Source of the DNA: Cellulomonas sp. SLBN-39
GTDB taxonomy: Bacteria > Actinomycetota > Actinomycetes > Actinomycetales > Cellulomonadaceae
DNA length: 64,000 bases
Assembly: GCF_006715865.1 (NCBI RefSeq)
Contig: NZ_VFOA01000001.1
Span: 372,001-436,000 of the forward strand
Reading direction: 5' to 3'
Within the stretch, counting starts at the first letter, position 1. Every line of letters begins with the position of its first letter. Under the pieces are notes generated by a model. The model made no database searches. It worked only from the letters and a program-made list of their open reading frames with translations, and was not told the origin of the DNA. Below, one piece after another: positions 8,764-18,323 of the stretch. The position numbers and the translations under genes were made by a program.

Positions 8764-10464
8764 GTGACCATCCTCCCCTCCACCCCCGTGCGGCAGGCCA
8801 CCCCGGTCGACGCCGTCGCCGACGCCCACGTCGCCGCCGCCGCCCGTCTCAACCCCGTCGAGGCCACCCACGCCGGCGTGCCGGGCCACGACCGCGAGCT
8901 GCCCGACCACTCGCCCGACGGCTGGGCCGCGCGCGACGACCAGCGCCGCTCCACGCTCCTGGCGCTGGAGGGTCTGAGCCCGGCGGACGAGGTCGACGAG
9001 GTCACGCTCGCGGCGATGCGGTTCGCGCTGCGCACGGAGATCGACCTGCACGCGGCCGGCGAGGACGAGCGCCGGCTGAACAACATCTCGTCCCCGTCGC
9101 AGCAGGTCGCGTCGGTGTTCGACCTGATGCCGACGGCCACGGCGCAGGACTGGGACGACATCGCCGCCCGTCTGCGCGCGGTGCCGGCGTCGCTGGGCGG
9201 CTACGTCACGTCGCTGCGCGAGTCCGCCGCGCGCGGCCGCACCGCGGCGGTCCGGCAGGTGCGTGCCGTCGCGGAGCAGGCCCGCGAGCTGGCCGACCCG
9301 CAGGCGTCCGCGTTCACGCGGCTGGTGGCGGGCAGCACGGGCGTGGTGGGCGACGACGGCGCGCTGCGCACGGACCTGGACCGGGCCGCGGCGGGGGCGC
9401 GCGAGGCGTACGGCGAGCTCGCCCGGTTCCTCGAGCAGGAGCTGGCGCCGCTGGCACCGGTCGAGGACGCGGTCGGCCGGGACCGGTACACGCTGTGGTC
9501 CCGGCACTTCCTCGGGGCGGGCGTCGACCTCGACGAGACGTACGCGTGGGGCCTGGCCGAGCTGGAGCGGGTCGTGGCCGAGCAGCGCGAGCTCGCCGCG
9601 CAGATCGCCGGCCCGGGGGCGAGCGTCGCCGACGCCGTGGCGGCCCTCGACGCGGACCCGGCGCGACGCCTGACGGGGACGGCGGCGCTGCAGGCGTGGA
9701 TGCAGGCGACGTCGGACGAGGCCGTCGCGGCCCTCGACGGCACGCACTTCGCGATCCCCGAGCCCGTGCGCACCCTGGAGTGCCGGATCGCCCCGTCGAG
9801 CTCGGGCGCGATCTACTACACGGGCCCGTCGGACGACTTCAGCCGCCCGGGCCGCATGTGGTGGTCGGTGCCCGCGGACGTGACGGAGTTCAGCACGTGG
9901 CGCGAGCGCACGACCGTCTACCACGAGGGCGTCCCGGGCCACCACCTGCAGATCGCGCAGGCGGTGCACGAGCGCGGCACGCTGAACGCGTGGCGCCGGC
10001 TGGGTGCGTGGACGTCGGGCCACGGCGAGGGCTGGGCGCTGTACGCCGAGCGGCTCATGGCCGACCTCGGGTTCCTCGACGACCCGGGCGACCGGCTCGG
10101 CATGCTCGACGGGCAGGCGCTGCGCGCGGCCCGTGTGGTCTTCGACATCGGCATCCACCTGGGCCTGCCGGCGCCGGCGGCGTGGGGCGGGACGTGGACG
10201 CCGGAGAGCGGCTGGGACTTCCTGCGGGCGCACGTGAACATGGCGGAGTCGTTCGTGCGGTTCGAGCACACGCGGTACCTGGGCTGGCCGGGGCAGGCGC
10301 CGTCGTACAAGGTCGGGCAGCGGCTGTGGGAGCAGGCCCGCGACGCCGCGGCCGCGTCGGCGGCTGCGGCCGGGCAGCCGTTCGACCTGCGGGACTTCCA
10401 CGCCCGCGCGCTGCGGCTGGGGTCGGTGCCGCTCGAGGTGCTGCCCTCCGCGCTGGGCGTCTGA
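8764..10464 (+). CDS. DUF885 family protein, probable zinc carboxypeptidase-like hydrolase
   Basis: The 566-aa, mostly helical protein has the hallmark HEGVPGHH (H387-H394), the HExxxGH-like metal site of the DUF885 family, which is distantly related to M32/M3 gluzincin peptidases. A further family region is RLGAWTSGHGEGWALYAERLM, supplying a second-shell Glu/His, and IYYTGPSDDFSRPGRMWWSVP. No signal peptide is present, so it is likely cytoplasmic. Function has not been established for most members; peptide hydrolysis is the usual inference. The GTG start follows TAGGGT (8752-8757) by six bases. It is followed by a 15-bp bidirectional hairpin. Confidence 0.88.
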   Translation: MTILPSTPVRQATPVDAVADAHVAAAARLNPVEATHAGVPGHDRELPDHSPDGWAARDDQRRSTLLALEGLSPADEVDEVTLAAMRFALRTEIDLHAAGEDERRLNNISSPSQQVASVFDLMPTATAQDWDDIAARLRAVPASLGGYVTSLRESAARGRTAAVRQVRAVAEQARELADPQASAFTRLVAGSTGVVGDDGALRTDLDRAAAGAREAYGELARFLEQELAPLAPVEDAVGRDRYTLWSRHFLGAGVDLDETYAWGLAELERVVAEQRELAAQIAGPGASVADAVAALDADPARRLTGTAALQAWMQATSDEAVAALDGTHFAIPEPVRTLECRIAPSSSGAIYYTGPSDDFSRPGRMWWSVPADVTEFSTWRERTTVYHEGVPGHHLQIAQAVHERGTLNAWRRLGAWTSGHGEGWALYAERLMADLGFLDDPGDRLGMLDGQALRAARVVFDIGIHLGLPAPAAWGGTWTPESGWDFLRAHVNMAESFVRFEHTRYLGWPGQAPSYKVGQRLWEQARDAAAASAAAAGQPFDLRDFHARALRLGSVPLEVLPSALGV

Positions 10465-10468
10465 CGAC

Positions 10469-10504
10469 GACGGCCCGGCACCCCTGCGCGGGTGCCGGGC
10501 CGTC
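10469..10504. terminator. Bidirectional terminator between convergent genes
   Basis: A perfect 15-bp stem (10469-10483 with 10490-10504, core CGGCCCGGCACCC) with a 6-nt loop. It serves the DUF885 gene ending at 10464 and the leftward VKOR gene ending at 10520. Confidence 0.85.
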
Positions 10505-10519
10505 CTGCGTCGGGGACGC

Positions 10520-11254
10520 TCAGAGCAGCGTCCACCCGTACCGGGCGAACACCACCCCGGCGAGCAGCACGAGCGCGGCGACGGTGACGTACCAGTCGTT
10601 GCCGGCCGCGACGAAGCGGCGGGCCCACGGCCCGGCGGCACCGGGCAGCACGATGTTCCCCTCGCGCACGTTGATGCGCGTGAGGCCCGCCCACACGAGG
10701 GTCGTGGTGACGGTGATGAGCAGGCACCAGGGGCACAGGGCGCCGATGACGGTGTACGCCTGCTGGAAGAGCCACAGCGCGAAGAGCAGGCCGAGGGTGT
10801 AGACGACCTGCGCGGACAGCATGAACCAGCGGGGGAAGCGGACGCCGCCGATGAGCGCGACGGCGAGCGTGAGCACCACTGCCTCGGCCGCGATGCCGAG
10901 GAACGCGTTGGGGAAGCCGAACAGCTCGGCCTGCCACGACCTCGCGACGGTCCCGCAGCTGATGACGGCGTTGAGGTCGCAGGACAGCGTGGCGTTCTGG
11001 TTCTCGGCCAGCACGAGGGCCTCGATCGAGAGCACGAAGCTCGCGTACAGCCCGATCAGGCCGGAGACGACCATCTCGATCGCGGTGCGCCGCACCCAGG
11101 GCAGCGGTGCCGGGCGCAGCAGCTCGGGGTCGGGGTCGGGCGGGAGGTCCGTGCCGTCGAGGTCGTCGAGGTCGTCGTCGAGGCCGTCGTCCGGCCCGTC
11201 GTGGTCCTCGGCGACCTCCGAGGTCGTCCCCCTGCGCGCGGTCACGTCCTTCAC
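10520..11254 (-). CDS. Vitamin K epoxide reductase (VKOR) family membrane protein
   Basis: The 244-aa protein starts with a ~50-residue acidic cytoplasmic leader rich in Asp, then five predicted membrane helices. It keeps the loop cysteine pair C92/C100 (SCDLNAVISC) and the active-site pair CPWC (C174/C177). Bacterial VKOR homologues pass electrons from a disulfide-forming thioredoxin-like partner to menaquinone and so take the role of DsbB. No DsbA-like partner is adjacent. The start is a GTG; no upstream ATG is in frame. The secreted protease next door (divergent, with cysteines in its mature part) could be a client, but that is inference from proximity. Confidence 0.9.
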   Translation of the reverse strand: MKDVTARRGTTSEVAEDHDGPDDGLDDDLDDLDGTDLPPDPDPELLRPAPLPWVRRTAIEMVVSGLIGLYASFVLSIEALVLAENQNATLSCDLNAVISCGTVARSWQAELFGFPNAFLGIAAEAVVLTLAVALIGGVRFPRWFMLSAQVVYTLGLLFALWLFQQAYTVIGALCPWCLLITVTTTLVWAGLTRINVREGNIVLPGAAGPWARRFVAAGNDWYVTVAALVLLAGVVFARYGWTLL

Positions 11255-11368
11255 ATGCCCTCCTCGACGAGTGGTGCGGCCATTGTGCCCCGCCCACCTG
11301 GACGACGGCTGGGACCTGGCGGACCGGGAAGCCGAGACATCCGCACGGACATCGTGTCACTTTCACTC

Positions 11369-11398
11369 TTGACCCGCGTCATTGTTCAGCAATACGGT
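11369..11398 (+). promoter_or_regulatory. Candidate sigma-70 promoter of the subtilase gene
   Basis: TTGACC (11369-11374) and TACGGT (11393-11398) are separated by 18 bp, 54 bp upstream of the ATG. This A/T-richer patch stands out in the intergenic region and fits a housekeeping promoter with a 5' leader of about 45-50 nt containing the ribosome site. Confidence 0.55.
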
Positions 11399-11452
11399 GC
11401 GACGGCCAGGCCACCCACCCGCCAGGAGCGCACCAGAGAGAGAAGGCTGACG

Positions 11453-13315
11453 ATGACCCTGCACACACCCGCGCGGACCACGACGGCGATCGCCGTCGGG
11501 ATCGCGCTCGCCTGCGCCGGAGGGATCGGCGCCGCAGCCGCCGCCCCGACGCAGGCCCCGGCGGCCGCACCCGCCGCCGCCCCGGCCGCCGCACCCGCCG
11601 AGACCGGGACCACGGACCGCCTCATCGTGAAGTACCGCGGCGAGCGGGCCGGCACCACCCCCAGCGGCACGACGCAGTCGAAGCGCCGCGACCGCATCCA
11701 GGCCGCCGCCGCCCCGCTCGGCGGCGCCGCCGAGCACGTGCGCGCCACCGCCCAGGGCGCCCAGGTCTGGTCGCTGGGCACGGACCTGGAGGTCGCCGAC
11801 GTCGAGGCGATCGCCGCGCAGGTCGAGGCCGACCCGGCCGTCGAGTACGCCGAGCCCGACCGGCTGATGCAGCCGCTCGCCGCCGCGCCGAACGACACCC
11901 GCTGGGCCGAGCAGTGGGACCTGCAGACCACCTCCGTCGGCATCGACGTGCGCACCGCCTGGGACACCACGCGGGGGGCGGGCGTCAACGTCGCCGTCAT
12001 CGACACCGGCTACCGCCCGCACGCCGACCTGGCCGCCAACATCGTCGGCGGCTACGACCTCATCGCCGACACCGCGGTCGCCAACGACGGCAACGGCCGG
12101 GACGCCGACGCCGCCGACCCCGGCGACTGGACCACCACCAACCAGTGCGCGACCGGGTGGACCGCGCGCGGCTCGAGCTGGCACGGCACCCACGTGGCCG
12201 GCACCATCAGCGCCGTCACCAACAACGGCGTCGGTGTCGCAGGCATCGCGCCGGAGTCCAAGGTCGTGCCCGTGCGCGTCCTCGGCCGCTGCGGCGGGTA
12301 CACCTCGGACATCGCCGACGCCATGATCTGGGCCTCGGGCGGCACCGTCAGCGGCGTGCCCGCGAACGCGAACCCCGCCAAGGTCCTCAACCTCTCCCTC
12401 GGCGGGTCCGGCACCTGCGACACCACCAGCCAGAACGCCATCACCAGCGCCCGCTCGCGCGGCACGGTCGTGGTCGTCGCCGCCGGCAACTCGAACACCA
12501 ACGTCTCGAGCTCGAGCCCCGCCAACTGCTCCGGCGTCGTCGCCGTCGCCGCGTACGGCCCCACGGGCGCACGGGCGTACTACTCCAACTACGGCACCCT
12601 CGTCGACATCGCGGCCCCCGGCGGCGACACCTCGGGCGGGTCCGCCAACGGGATCCTCTCGACTCTCAACACCGGCACCAGCACGCCCGGGTCGGACTCC
12701 TACGCCTTCTACCAGGGCACGTCGATGGCCGCCCCGCACGTGGCCGCCGTCGCGGCGCTCATGCTGTCCGCCAACCCGTCCCTGACGCCCGACCAGGTCG
12801 AGTCCCTGCTCAAGTCCAGCGCGCAGCCCTTCGTCGCGACCTGCTCCAGCTGCGGCGCCGGCATGCTCGACGCGGCGACGGCCGTGGCCGCGGCCACCGG
12901 CGGCACCACGCCGACGCCCACCCCGACCCCCACCCCGACGCCCACGCCCCCCGCGGGCAGCATCGCGGAGTCGGAGTCGAACAACACCCGGGCGACCGCC
13001 GACCCCGCGCCGCGGCCGTCGACGTTCACCGGCACCATCGGCTCCACGAGCGACACGGACTACGTGTCCGTCGTCGTCCCCGCCGGGGCCACGCTCACCG
13101 TCAGCCTCACCGCGGGCGTCGCGAGCGCCGACTACGACCTGTACCTGTACAACGCCGCGGGCACCCGGGTCGCGAGCAGCACGCGCGGCGCCGGCCTCGT
13201 CGACACCGTCACGTACACCAACAGCGGCACCGCGAGCGCCACGTTCTACCCCCGCGTCCTGTACTACTCGGGCACCACGGGCACGAGCGGGACGTACACG
13301 CTGGCCATCAGCTGA
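11453..13315 (+). CDS. Secreted subtilisin-like serine protease (S8) with C-terminal PPC domain
   Basis: A 620-aa preproprotein. Residues 1-31 form a signal peptide, followed by an Ala/Pro-rich stretch and an I9-type propeptide (about 54-137, TDRLIVKYRG to AVEYAEPDR). The catalytic triad is D184 (AVIDTG), H244 (WHGTHVAGT) and S424 (QGTSMAAPH), with the oxyanion Asn in AAGNSN. A Thr-Pro repeat linker (about 487-500) leads to a prepeptidase C-terminal beta-sandwich (AESESNNTRATAD to the end) that is typically cleaved or used for substrate binding. The ATG at 11453 is favoured by AGAAGG nine bases upstream. The product is probably an extracellular scavenging protease. Confidence 0.95.
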   Translation: MTLHTPARTTTAIAVGIALACAGGIGAAAAAPTQAPAAAPAAAPAAAPAETGTTDRLIVKYRGERAGTTPSGTTQSKRRDRIQAAAAPLGGAAEHVRATAQGAQVWSLGTDLEVADVEAIAAQVEADPAVEYAEPDRLMQPLAAAPNDTRWAEQWDLQTTSVGIDVRTAWDTTRGAGVNVAVIDTGYRPHADLAANIVGGYDLIADTAVANDGNGRDADAADPGDWTTTNQCATGWTARGSSWHGTHVAGTISAVTNNGVGVAGIAPESKVVPVRVLGRCGGYTSDIADAMIWASGGTVSGVPANANPAKVLNLSLGGSGTCDTTSQNAITSARSRGTVVVVAAGNSNTNVSSSSPANCSGVVAVAAYGPTGARAYYSNYGTLVDIAAPGGDTSGGSANGILSTLNTGTSTPGSDSYAFYQGTSMAAPHVAAVAALMLSANPSLTPDQVESLLKSSAQPFVATCSSCGAGMLDAATAVAAATGGTTPTPTPTPTPTPTPPAGSIAESESNNTRATADPAPRPSTFTGTIGSTSDTDYVSVVVPAGATLTVSLTAGVASADYDLYLYNAAGTRVASSTRGAGLVDTVTYTNSGTASATFYPRVLYYSGTTGTSGTYTLAIS

Positions 13316-13331
13316 CGTCACGCGGCACCGG

Positions 13332-13364
13332 CGGCGCCCGTCCCTCGCGCAGGGACGGGCGCCG
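13332..13364 (+). terminator. Terminator after the protease gene
   Basis: A perfect 14-bp stem, CGGCGCCCGTCCCT (13332-13345) with AGGGACGGGCGCCG (13351-13364), and a 5-nt loop, starting 17 bases after the stop codon. Confidence 0.85.
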
Positions 13365-13434
13365 TCGTGCGCCCCGGCAGCCGGGCCACGACGACCGGCA
13401 CGGCAGCGGCCGCCGCGCGGGCTAGGGTCGGGCC

Positions 13435-14130
13435 GTGACCACGGCACCCTCCTCCCCCCGGCTGCTCCTCGCCTCGGCGTCCCCCGCCCGCCGCGCCACG
13501 CTCGTGCGCGCCGGCGTCGACCCGCTCGTCGCCGTCTCGTCGGTCGACGAGGACGCCGCGCTGGCCGCGGCCCGTGAGCGCTTCGGCGACCTCGAGCCCG
13601 CGGACGCGGTCCTGGTGCTCGCGCAGGCGAAGGTCGAGGACGTCGCGCGTCGCCTGGTGGACGACCCCGACCTCGACGTGCCGGGATGGGACGGCGAGGA
13701 CCTGCTGCTCCTGGGCTGCGACTCGATGCTCGAGCTCGACGGGCAGATCCTCGGCAAGCCCGCCGACGCGGACGACGCCGTCGCGCGGTGGGCGGCGATG
13801 CGCGGGCGCTCCGGCGTGCTGCACACCGGGCACTGGCTGGTCGACGACCGCCCGTCCGGGGCGGACGGCCCGGGCACGGGCGGCACCCTCGGCGCCACCG
13901 CGTCGACGGTCGTGCACTTCGCGGACGTGTCCGACGCGGAGGTCGCGGCGTACGTGGCGACCGGCGAGCCGATGCTCGTGGCCGGCGCGTTCACCGTCGA
14001 CGGCCTCGGCGGCCCGTTCGTGGAGCGCATCGAGGGCGACCACCACAACGTGGTCGGCCTGAGCCTGCCGCTGCTGCGCCACCTGCTGGGCGAGGTGGGA
14101 CTGACGCTGCCCGACCTCTGGCGCCGCTGA
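13435..14130 (+). CDS. maf: Maf family nucleotide pyrophosphatase
   Basis: The 231-aa protein opens with LLLASASPARRATL, the Maf nucleotide-binding motif, and has the conserved Asp in LGCDSMLELDG, the lysine in GKPAD, and a C-terminal GAFTVDGLGGPFVERIEGDHHNVVGL segment. Maf proteins hydrolyse non-canonical or modified NTPs (dTTP/UTP type or m7GTP type) and have been linked to septum arrest in Bacillus. The position between accD/accE and accA matches Rv3282 in M. tuberculosis. TAGGGT (13423-13428) lies six bases before the GTG start, suggesting leaderless translation. Confidence 0.93.
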   Translation: MTTAPSSPRLLLASASPARRATLVRAGVDPLVAVSSVDEDAALAAARERFGDLEPADAVLVLAQAKVEDVARRLVDDPDLDVPGWDGEDLLLLGCDSMLELDGQILGKPADADDAVARWAAMRGRSGVLHTGHWLVDDRPSGADGPGTGGTLGATASTVVHFADVSDAEVAAYVATGEPMLVAGAFTVDGLGGPFVERIEGDHHNVVGLSLPLLRHLLGEVGLTLPDLWRR

Positions 14131-14335
14131 CCCACCGCCGGGCAGGCACACCCGGGCGCGCCCGGCCCTCGTTGTCCCCGGACGACAACCGCGCGTGCCC
14201 TGGTGCACGATGCGCCGGGAGCGCGTTGGTCAGATCCTCCAAGAGGGGGGCGGACCCGTGCAGGGTTCGGCCAATGTTGTCCCGGGGCGCGGATGCGCAC
14301 CCGGGCGTCGCCCGGATCCCGCGCTACCGTGAGCC

Positions 14336-16132
14336 GTGCCCGACATCACCAAGGTGCTCATCGCCAACCGCGGAGAGATCGCCGTCCGCGTCGCCCGTGC
14401 CTGCCGGGACGCGCAGATCGCGTCCGTCGCCGTGTACTCCGACACGGACCGCGGCGCCCTGCACGTCACGGTCGCGGACGAGGCGTTCGCGCTCGACGGC
14501 GCCCGTGCGGCCGAGACCTACCTCGACATCGCCAAGCTCCTCGACGTGGCCCGCCGGTCCGGCGCGGACGCCGTGCACCCCGGCTACGGCTTCCTGTCCG
14601 AGAACGCCGAGTTCGCGCGCGCCGTCGCCGCGGCCGGCCTGGTGTGGATCGGCCCGCCGCCGGCGGCCATCGAGTCGCTGGGCGACAAGGTCAGCGCGCG
14701 GCACATCGCGCAGCGCGCCGGCGCCCCGCTGGTCGCGGGCACGCCCGACCCGGTGGCGTCGGTCGACGAGATCCACGCCTTCGCGGCCGAGCACGGCCTG
14801 CCGATCGCGATCAAGGCGGCGTTCGGCGGTGGCGGCCGCGGCCTGAAGGTCGCCCGCACGGTCGACGAGATCGACGAGATGTACGAGTCCGCGGTCCGCG
14901 AGGCCGTCGCGGCCTTCGGGCGCGGGGAGTGCTTCGTCGAGCGGTACCTCGACCGGCCGCGGCACGTGGAGACGCAGTGCCTCGCCGACGAGCACGGCAC
15001 CGTGGTCGTCGTCTCGACCCGCGACTGCTCGCTGCAGCGCCGCCACCAGAAGCTCGTCGAGGAGGCCCCGGCGCCGTACCTGAGCGACGAGCAGCGGCGC
15101 CTGCTGGTCGACGCGAGCGTGGCCATCCTGCGCGAGGCCCGCTACGTCGGGGCCGGCACGTGCGAGTTCCTCGTCGGGCAGGACGGGACGGTCTCGTTCC
15201 TCGAGGTCAACACCCGCCTGCAGGTGGAGCACCCGGTCACCGAGGAGATCAGCGGCATCGACCTGGTCCGCGAGCAGCTGCGGATCGCGGCGGGCGAGCC
15301 GCTGGGGTACGACCACGTCGAGACCCGCGGCCACTCCCTCGAGTTCCGTCTCAACGGCGAGGACCCGGCCGCCGGGTTCCTGCCCGCACCCGGTCGCCTG
15401 TCGCGGCTGCGGTTCCCCTCGGGCCCGGGCGTGCGCGTGGACTCCGGCGTCGTCGAGGGCGACACCGTCTCCGGCGCGTTCGACTCGATGATCGCCAAGC
15501 TCATCGTCACCGGCGCGACCCGGCGGCAGGCCCTGGAGCGGGCCCGGCGCGCGCTCGCCGAGCTCGAGGTCGTCGGCATCCCCACCGTCGTCCCCTTCCA
15601 CCGGGCGGTGCTCGAGGACGAGGCCTTCGCCCCGGCCGACGACGCGACGCCGTTCCGCGTGCACACCCGGTGGATCGAGACGGAGTTCGCCCCGACGCTC
15701 GCGACGCTGGGCCGCACGCCGGCGCCCGCCGCGGACGACGAGGACGAGGACCCGGCCCTGGAGCGCGTCGTCGTCGAGGTCGGCGGCAAGCGCCTCGAGG
15801 TCGTGCTTCCCGCCGCGCTCGGCCTGGGCCGGCCCGGCACCGGCGGTCGGGCGCAGCGCCCCGGCGCGGCACCGCGCCGCAGCGCCCGCGCCCGGGCGAC
15901 GCGCCCGTCGGCCAACGGCACGACCCTCGCGTCGCCGATGCAGGGCACGATCGTCAAGGTCGCGGTCGCGGAGGGCGCCACGGTCGCCGAGGGCGACCTC
16001 GTCGTGGTGCTCGAGGCCATGAAGATGGAGCAGCCGCTGGTCGCGCACCGCGCCGGCACCGTCACGCGGCTGTCCGCCGGCGTCGGTGCGAGCGTCAGCG
16101 CCGGCAGCGCGATCTGCGAGATCGTCGGCTGA
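14336..16132 (+). CDS. accA: Acyl-CoA carboxylase alpha subunit (biotin carboxylase plus biotin carrier)
   Basis: A 598-aa fusion. Residues 1-450 are biotin carboxylase: [13 protein letters not shown], the [10 protein letters not shown] motif, the Gly-rich ATP loop [10 protein letters not shown], and [14 protein letters not shown] with the catalytic Glu/Arg. The C-terminal ~75 residues are the biotin carrier, with biotinyl lysine in [10 protein letters not shown] variable linker of about 90 residues (acidic, then Arg/Ala-rich) joins them. It carboxylates its own biotin using ATP and bicarbonate and hands it to AccD (6197). Length fits AccA3 (about 600). A TACCGT box (14325-14330) sits five bases from the GTG start. 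Confidence 0.96.
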   Translation: MPDITKVLIANRGEIAVRVARACRDAQIASVAVYSDTDRGALHVTVADEAFALDGARAAETYLDIAKLLDVARRSGADAVHPGYGFLSENAEFARAVAAAGLVWIGPPPAAIESLGDKVSARHIAQRAGAPLVAGTPDPVASVDEIHAFAAEHGLPIAIKAAFGGGGRGLKVARTVDEIDEMYESAVREAVAAFGRGECFVERYLDRPRHVETQCLADEHGTVVVVSTRDCSLQRRHQKLVEEAPAPYLSDEQRRLLVDASVAILREARYVGAGTCEFLVGQDGTVSFLEVNTRLQVEHPVTEEISGIDLVREQLRIAAGEPLGYDHVETRGHSLEFRLNGEDPAAGFLPAPGRLSRLRFPSGPGVRVDSGVVEGDTVSGAFDSMIAKLIVTGATRRQALERARRALAELEVVGIPTVVPFHRAVLEDEAFAPADDATPFRVHTRWIETEFAPTLATLGRTPAPAADDEDEDPALERVVVEVGGKRLEVVLPAALGLGRPGTGGRAQRPGAAPRRSARARATRPSANGTTLASPMQGTIVKVAVAEGATVAEGDLVVVLEAMKMEQPLVAHRAGTVTRLSAGVGASVSAGSAICEIVG

Positions 16133-16626
16133 CCGGCGCACCGGTCCCGCCGGGCCGTCCCCGCACCCCGGGCGACGGCTGGACGTCCTGCGCGTGCGGC
16201 CGCCGGCACTGGGGGCTGCACGGCGCCGCGGGCCTGCTGCTCGTGCGCCGGGACGGCACCGGGCGCGCCACGCACGTCGTGCTGCAGCACCGGGCGCCGT
16301 GGTCCGACGCGGGGGGCACCTGGGGCGTGCCGGGCGGCGCCCGCGCGCCCGGGGAGGACGCCGTGGCCGCCGCGCTGCGCGAGTCGCACGAGGAGGCCGG
16401 CATCGACCCGCGGGCCGTCGCGGTGCGCAGCACGCACGTGCTCGCGCACCCCGACTGGTCGTACACCACCGTGGTGGCCGACGAGGTCGGCACCGTGGAG
16501 CCCCGCCCCACCGACGACGAGTCGGTCGAGGTCGCGTGGGTCGCGCTCGACGACGTGCCGGCCCGGCCGCTGCTGCCCGCGTTCGCCGACGCGTGGCCGG
16601 TGCTGCGCGCCGCCCTCGACGACTGA
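16129..16626 (+). CDS. NUDIX hydrolase, apparent CTG start
   Basis: The protein (about 165 aa) has a complete NUDIX box, G-x5-E-x7-RE-x2-EE-x-G-I ([23 protein letters not shown]), which binds the metal that cleaves nucleoside diphosphate-linked substrates. An N-terminal zinc-ribbon-like CACGRRHWG stretch and the first beta strand [10 protein letters not shown] precede it. No ATG, GTG or TTG lies in frame for over 200 bp upstream of this conserved region; the first conventional start (GTG 16243) would delete it. The CTG at 16129 overlaps the accA stop as CTGA, the same geometry as other coupled pairs here. The substrate is unknown. Confidence 0.8.
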   Translation: MTGAPVPPGRPRTPGDGWTSCACGRRHWGLHGAAGLLLVRRDGTGRATHVVLQHRAPWSDAGGTWGVPGGARAPGEDAVAAALRESHEEAGIDPRAVAVRSTHVLAHPDWSYTTVVADEVGTVEPRPTDDESVEVAWVALDDVPARPLLPAFADAWPVLRAALDD

Positions 16627-16674
16627 CCCGACGACGACCCAGCCGCCCCGCGGCGACCGGCCCGTGGCCGGCGC

Positions 16675-18213
16675 TCAGTCCTCGGTGCGCTGGTGCAGCA
16701 TGCGCGCGACCTCGGCCACGGTGCCCGACATCGACGGGTACACGGTCGAGGCGTCCGCCACGTCGTCGGTCGTGAGCCGGTGCGTGACCGCCAGGGTCAG
16801 CGGGAACACCGCCTCGCTGGCCCGCGGGCCCACGACCACGGCCCCCAGGACCGTGCCCGTGCCGGTGCGGGCGAAGATCTTCACGAACCCGTCGCGCACG
16901 CCCAGCATCTTCGCGCGCGGGTTGCGGGCCAGCGGCAGCATGCTCGTGGAGTACGCGATGCCGCGCTCGCGCAGCCGCGCCTCCGACAGGCCGACCGTCG
17001 CGATCTCCGGGGCGGTGAAGATGTTCGCCGCGACCCCCGTCAGCGACAGCGGCCGCACCGCGTCGCCGAGGGCGTGCGCCATCGCGATCCGCCCCTGCGT
17101 GGCCGCGACCGACGCCAGCGGCAGCACCCCCGTGCAGTCGCCCGCCGCGTAGACGCCCCGCACCGACGTCCGCGAGACCTTGTCGACCTCCACGTGCCCC
17201 GACGGCGTCAGCCGCACGCCGGCCTCCTCCAGGCCCAGCCCGCGGGTCGTCGGCACGGACCCCACGGCCAGCAGCACGTGCGAGCCCTCGACGGTGCGCC
17301 CGTCCTCCAGGGTCACGACCACGCCGTCGGCCGTCCGGCGGGCCGACGTCGCCCGCGAGCGCCCCATGACGGTCATGCCGCGCTGGGTGAACACGCGCTC
17401 GATGAGCTCCGCGGCGTCCGCGTCCTCGCCGGGCAGCACCCGGTGCCGGCTCGACACGAGGACCACGTCGGCGCCCAGCGACGTGTACGCGCCCGCGAAC
17501 TCGGCGCCCGTGACGCCCGAGCCGACGACGACGAGGCGCTGCGGCAGCTCGTCGAGGTCGTACATCTGCGTCCAGGTGAGGATGCGCTCGCCGTCCGGCT
17601 GGGCGTCGGGCAGCACGCGGGGCGTCGCCCCCGTGGCGACCAGCACCACGTCCGCCGGCAGCACGCGCTCGTCGCCCTCGGCCGTGCGGACCGCGACGTG
17701 CTCGGCGTCGAGCAGGCGCCCGTCGCCCGCGACGACCTCGACGCCCTCGCGCTGCAGGCGCGCCCGGATGTCCGCGGACTGCGCCGCCGCGAGGGCCTTG
17801 ACGCGCGTGTTGACCGCACCCAGGTCGATCGTGTGCCGCAGCGCGTCGCGCACCGCGTCGGCCGTGCCCGTGACGCCCGCGAGCCGGATGCCCAGCTCGG
17901 GCGCCCGGTCGGCGATCGTCATCCACTCCGCCGTCGCGATGAGCGTCTTGGACGGCACGACGTCCGTCAGCACCGCGGACCCGCCCAGCCCGCTGCGCTC
18001 GACGACCGTGACCTGCGCGCCGAGGCGCCGCGCGACCAGCGCCGCCTCGTACCCGCCGGGTCCGCCGCCGACCACGACCACCCGGCTGACGGGGCGACCG
18101 TCCGACGAGGACGGGCTGACGGTCGACGCGGCCGCCGCACGTGCCACCTGGGGCTCGTCCGGCGCGGCGGGGGCGGGCTGCTGCGGGCTGGCGTCCGGGG
18201 TCTGCTGGCTCAC
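16675..18213 (-). CDS. lpdA: LpdA-type NAD(P)H quinone reductase (flavoprotein disulfide reductase family)
   Basis: The 512-aa FAD/NAD(P) enzyme has VVVVGGGPGGYEAALVA (FAD), a second dinucleotide motif VVVGSGVTGAEFAGA, the FAD site VYAAGDCTG, and a C-terminal dimerisation domain. The redox disulfide of true dihydrolipoamide dehydrogenases (GGTCLNVGC) is replaced by GGSAVLTDV: both cysteines are lost (A80, V85). M. tuberculosis LpdA (Rv3303c) shows the same loss and reduces quinones rather than lipoamide. An extra ~40-residue Ala/Pro/Ser-rich N-terminus is present from the GTG at 18213. The gene is divergent from punA. Confidence 0.9.
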   Translation of the reverse strand: MSQQTPDASPQQPAPAAPDEPQVARAAAASTVSPSSSDGRPVSRVVVVGGGPGGYEAALVARRLGAQVTVVERSGLGGSAVLTDVVPSKTLIATAEWMTIADRAPELGIRLAGVTGTADAVRDALRHTIDLGAVNTRVKALAAAQSADIRARLQREGVEVVAGDGRLLDAEHVAVRTAEGDERVLPADVVLVATGATPRVLPDAQPDGERILTWTQMYDLDELPQRLVVVGSGVTGAEFAGAYTSLGADVVLVSSRHRVLPGEDADAAELIERVFTQRGMTVMGRSRATSARRTADGVVVTLEDGRTVEGSHVLLAVGSVPTTRGLGLEEAGVRLTPSGHVEVDKVSRTSVRGVYAAGDCTGVLPLASVAATQGRIAMAHALGDAVRPLSLTGVAANIFTAPEIATVGLSEARLRERGIAYSTSMLPLARNPRAKMLGVRDGFVKIFARTGTGTVLGAVVVGPRASEAVFPLTLAVTHRLTTDDVADASTVYPSMSGTVAEVARMLHQRTED

Positions 18214-18323
18214 GCGCCCATCCTGCCCGACCCCGCGCGCGTCGGGCGGGCAGGGCGCGGCGGAGCGGGTGGCGCGGTGCAGCCGGCGCGGGACGCGCAC
18301 GCCCGGCCGGATAGCCTTCGACC

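Noticed and set aside
16675..18213. Annotation as dihydrolipoamide dehydrogenase (E3)
   Set aside because: The redox cysteine pair is absent (GGSAVLTDV in place of GGTCLNVGC), so lipoamide reduction is not expected.
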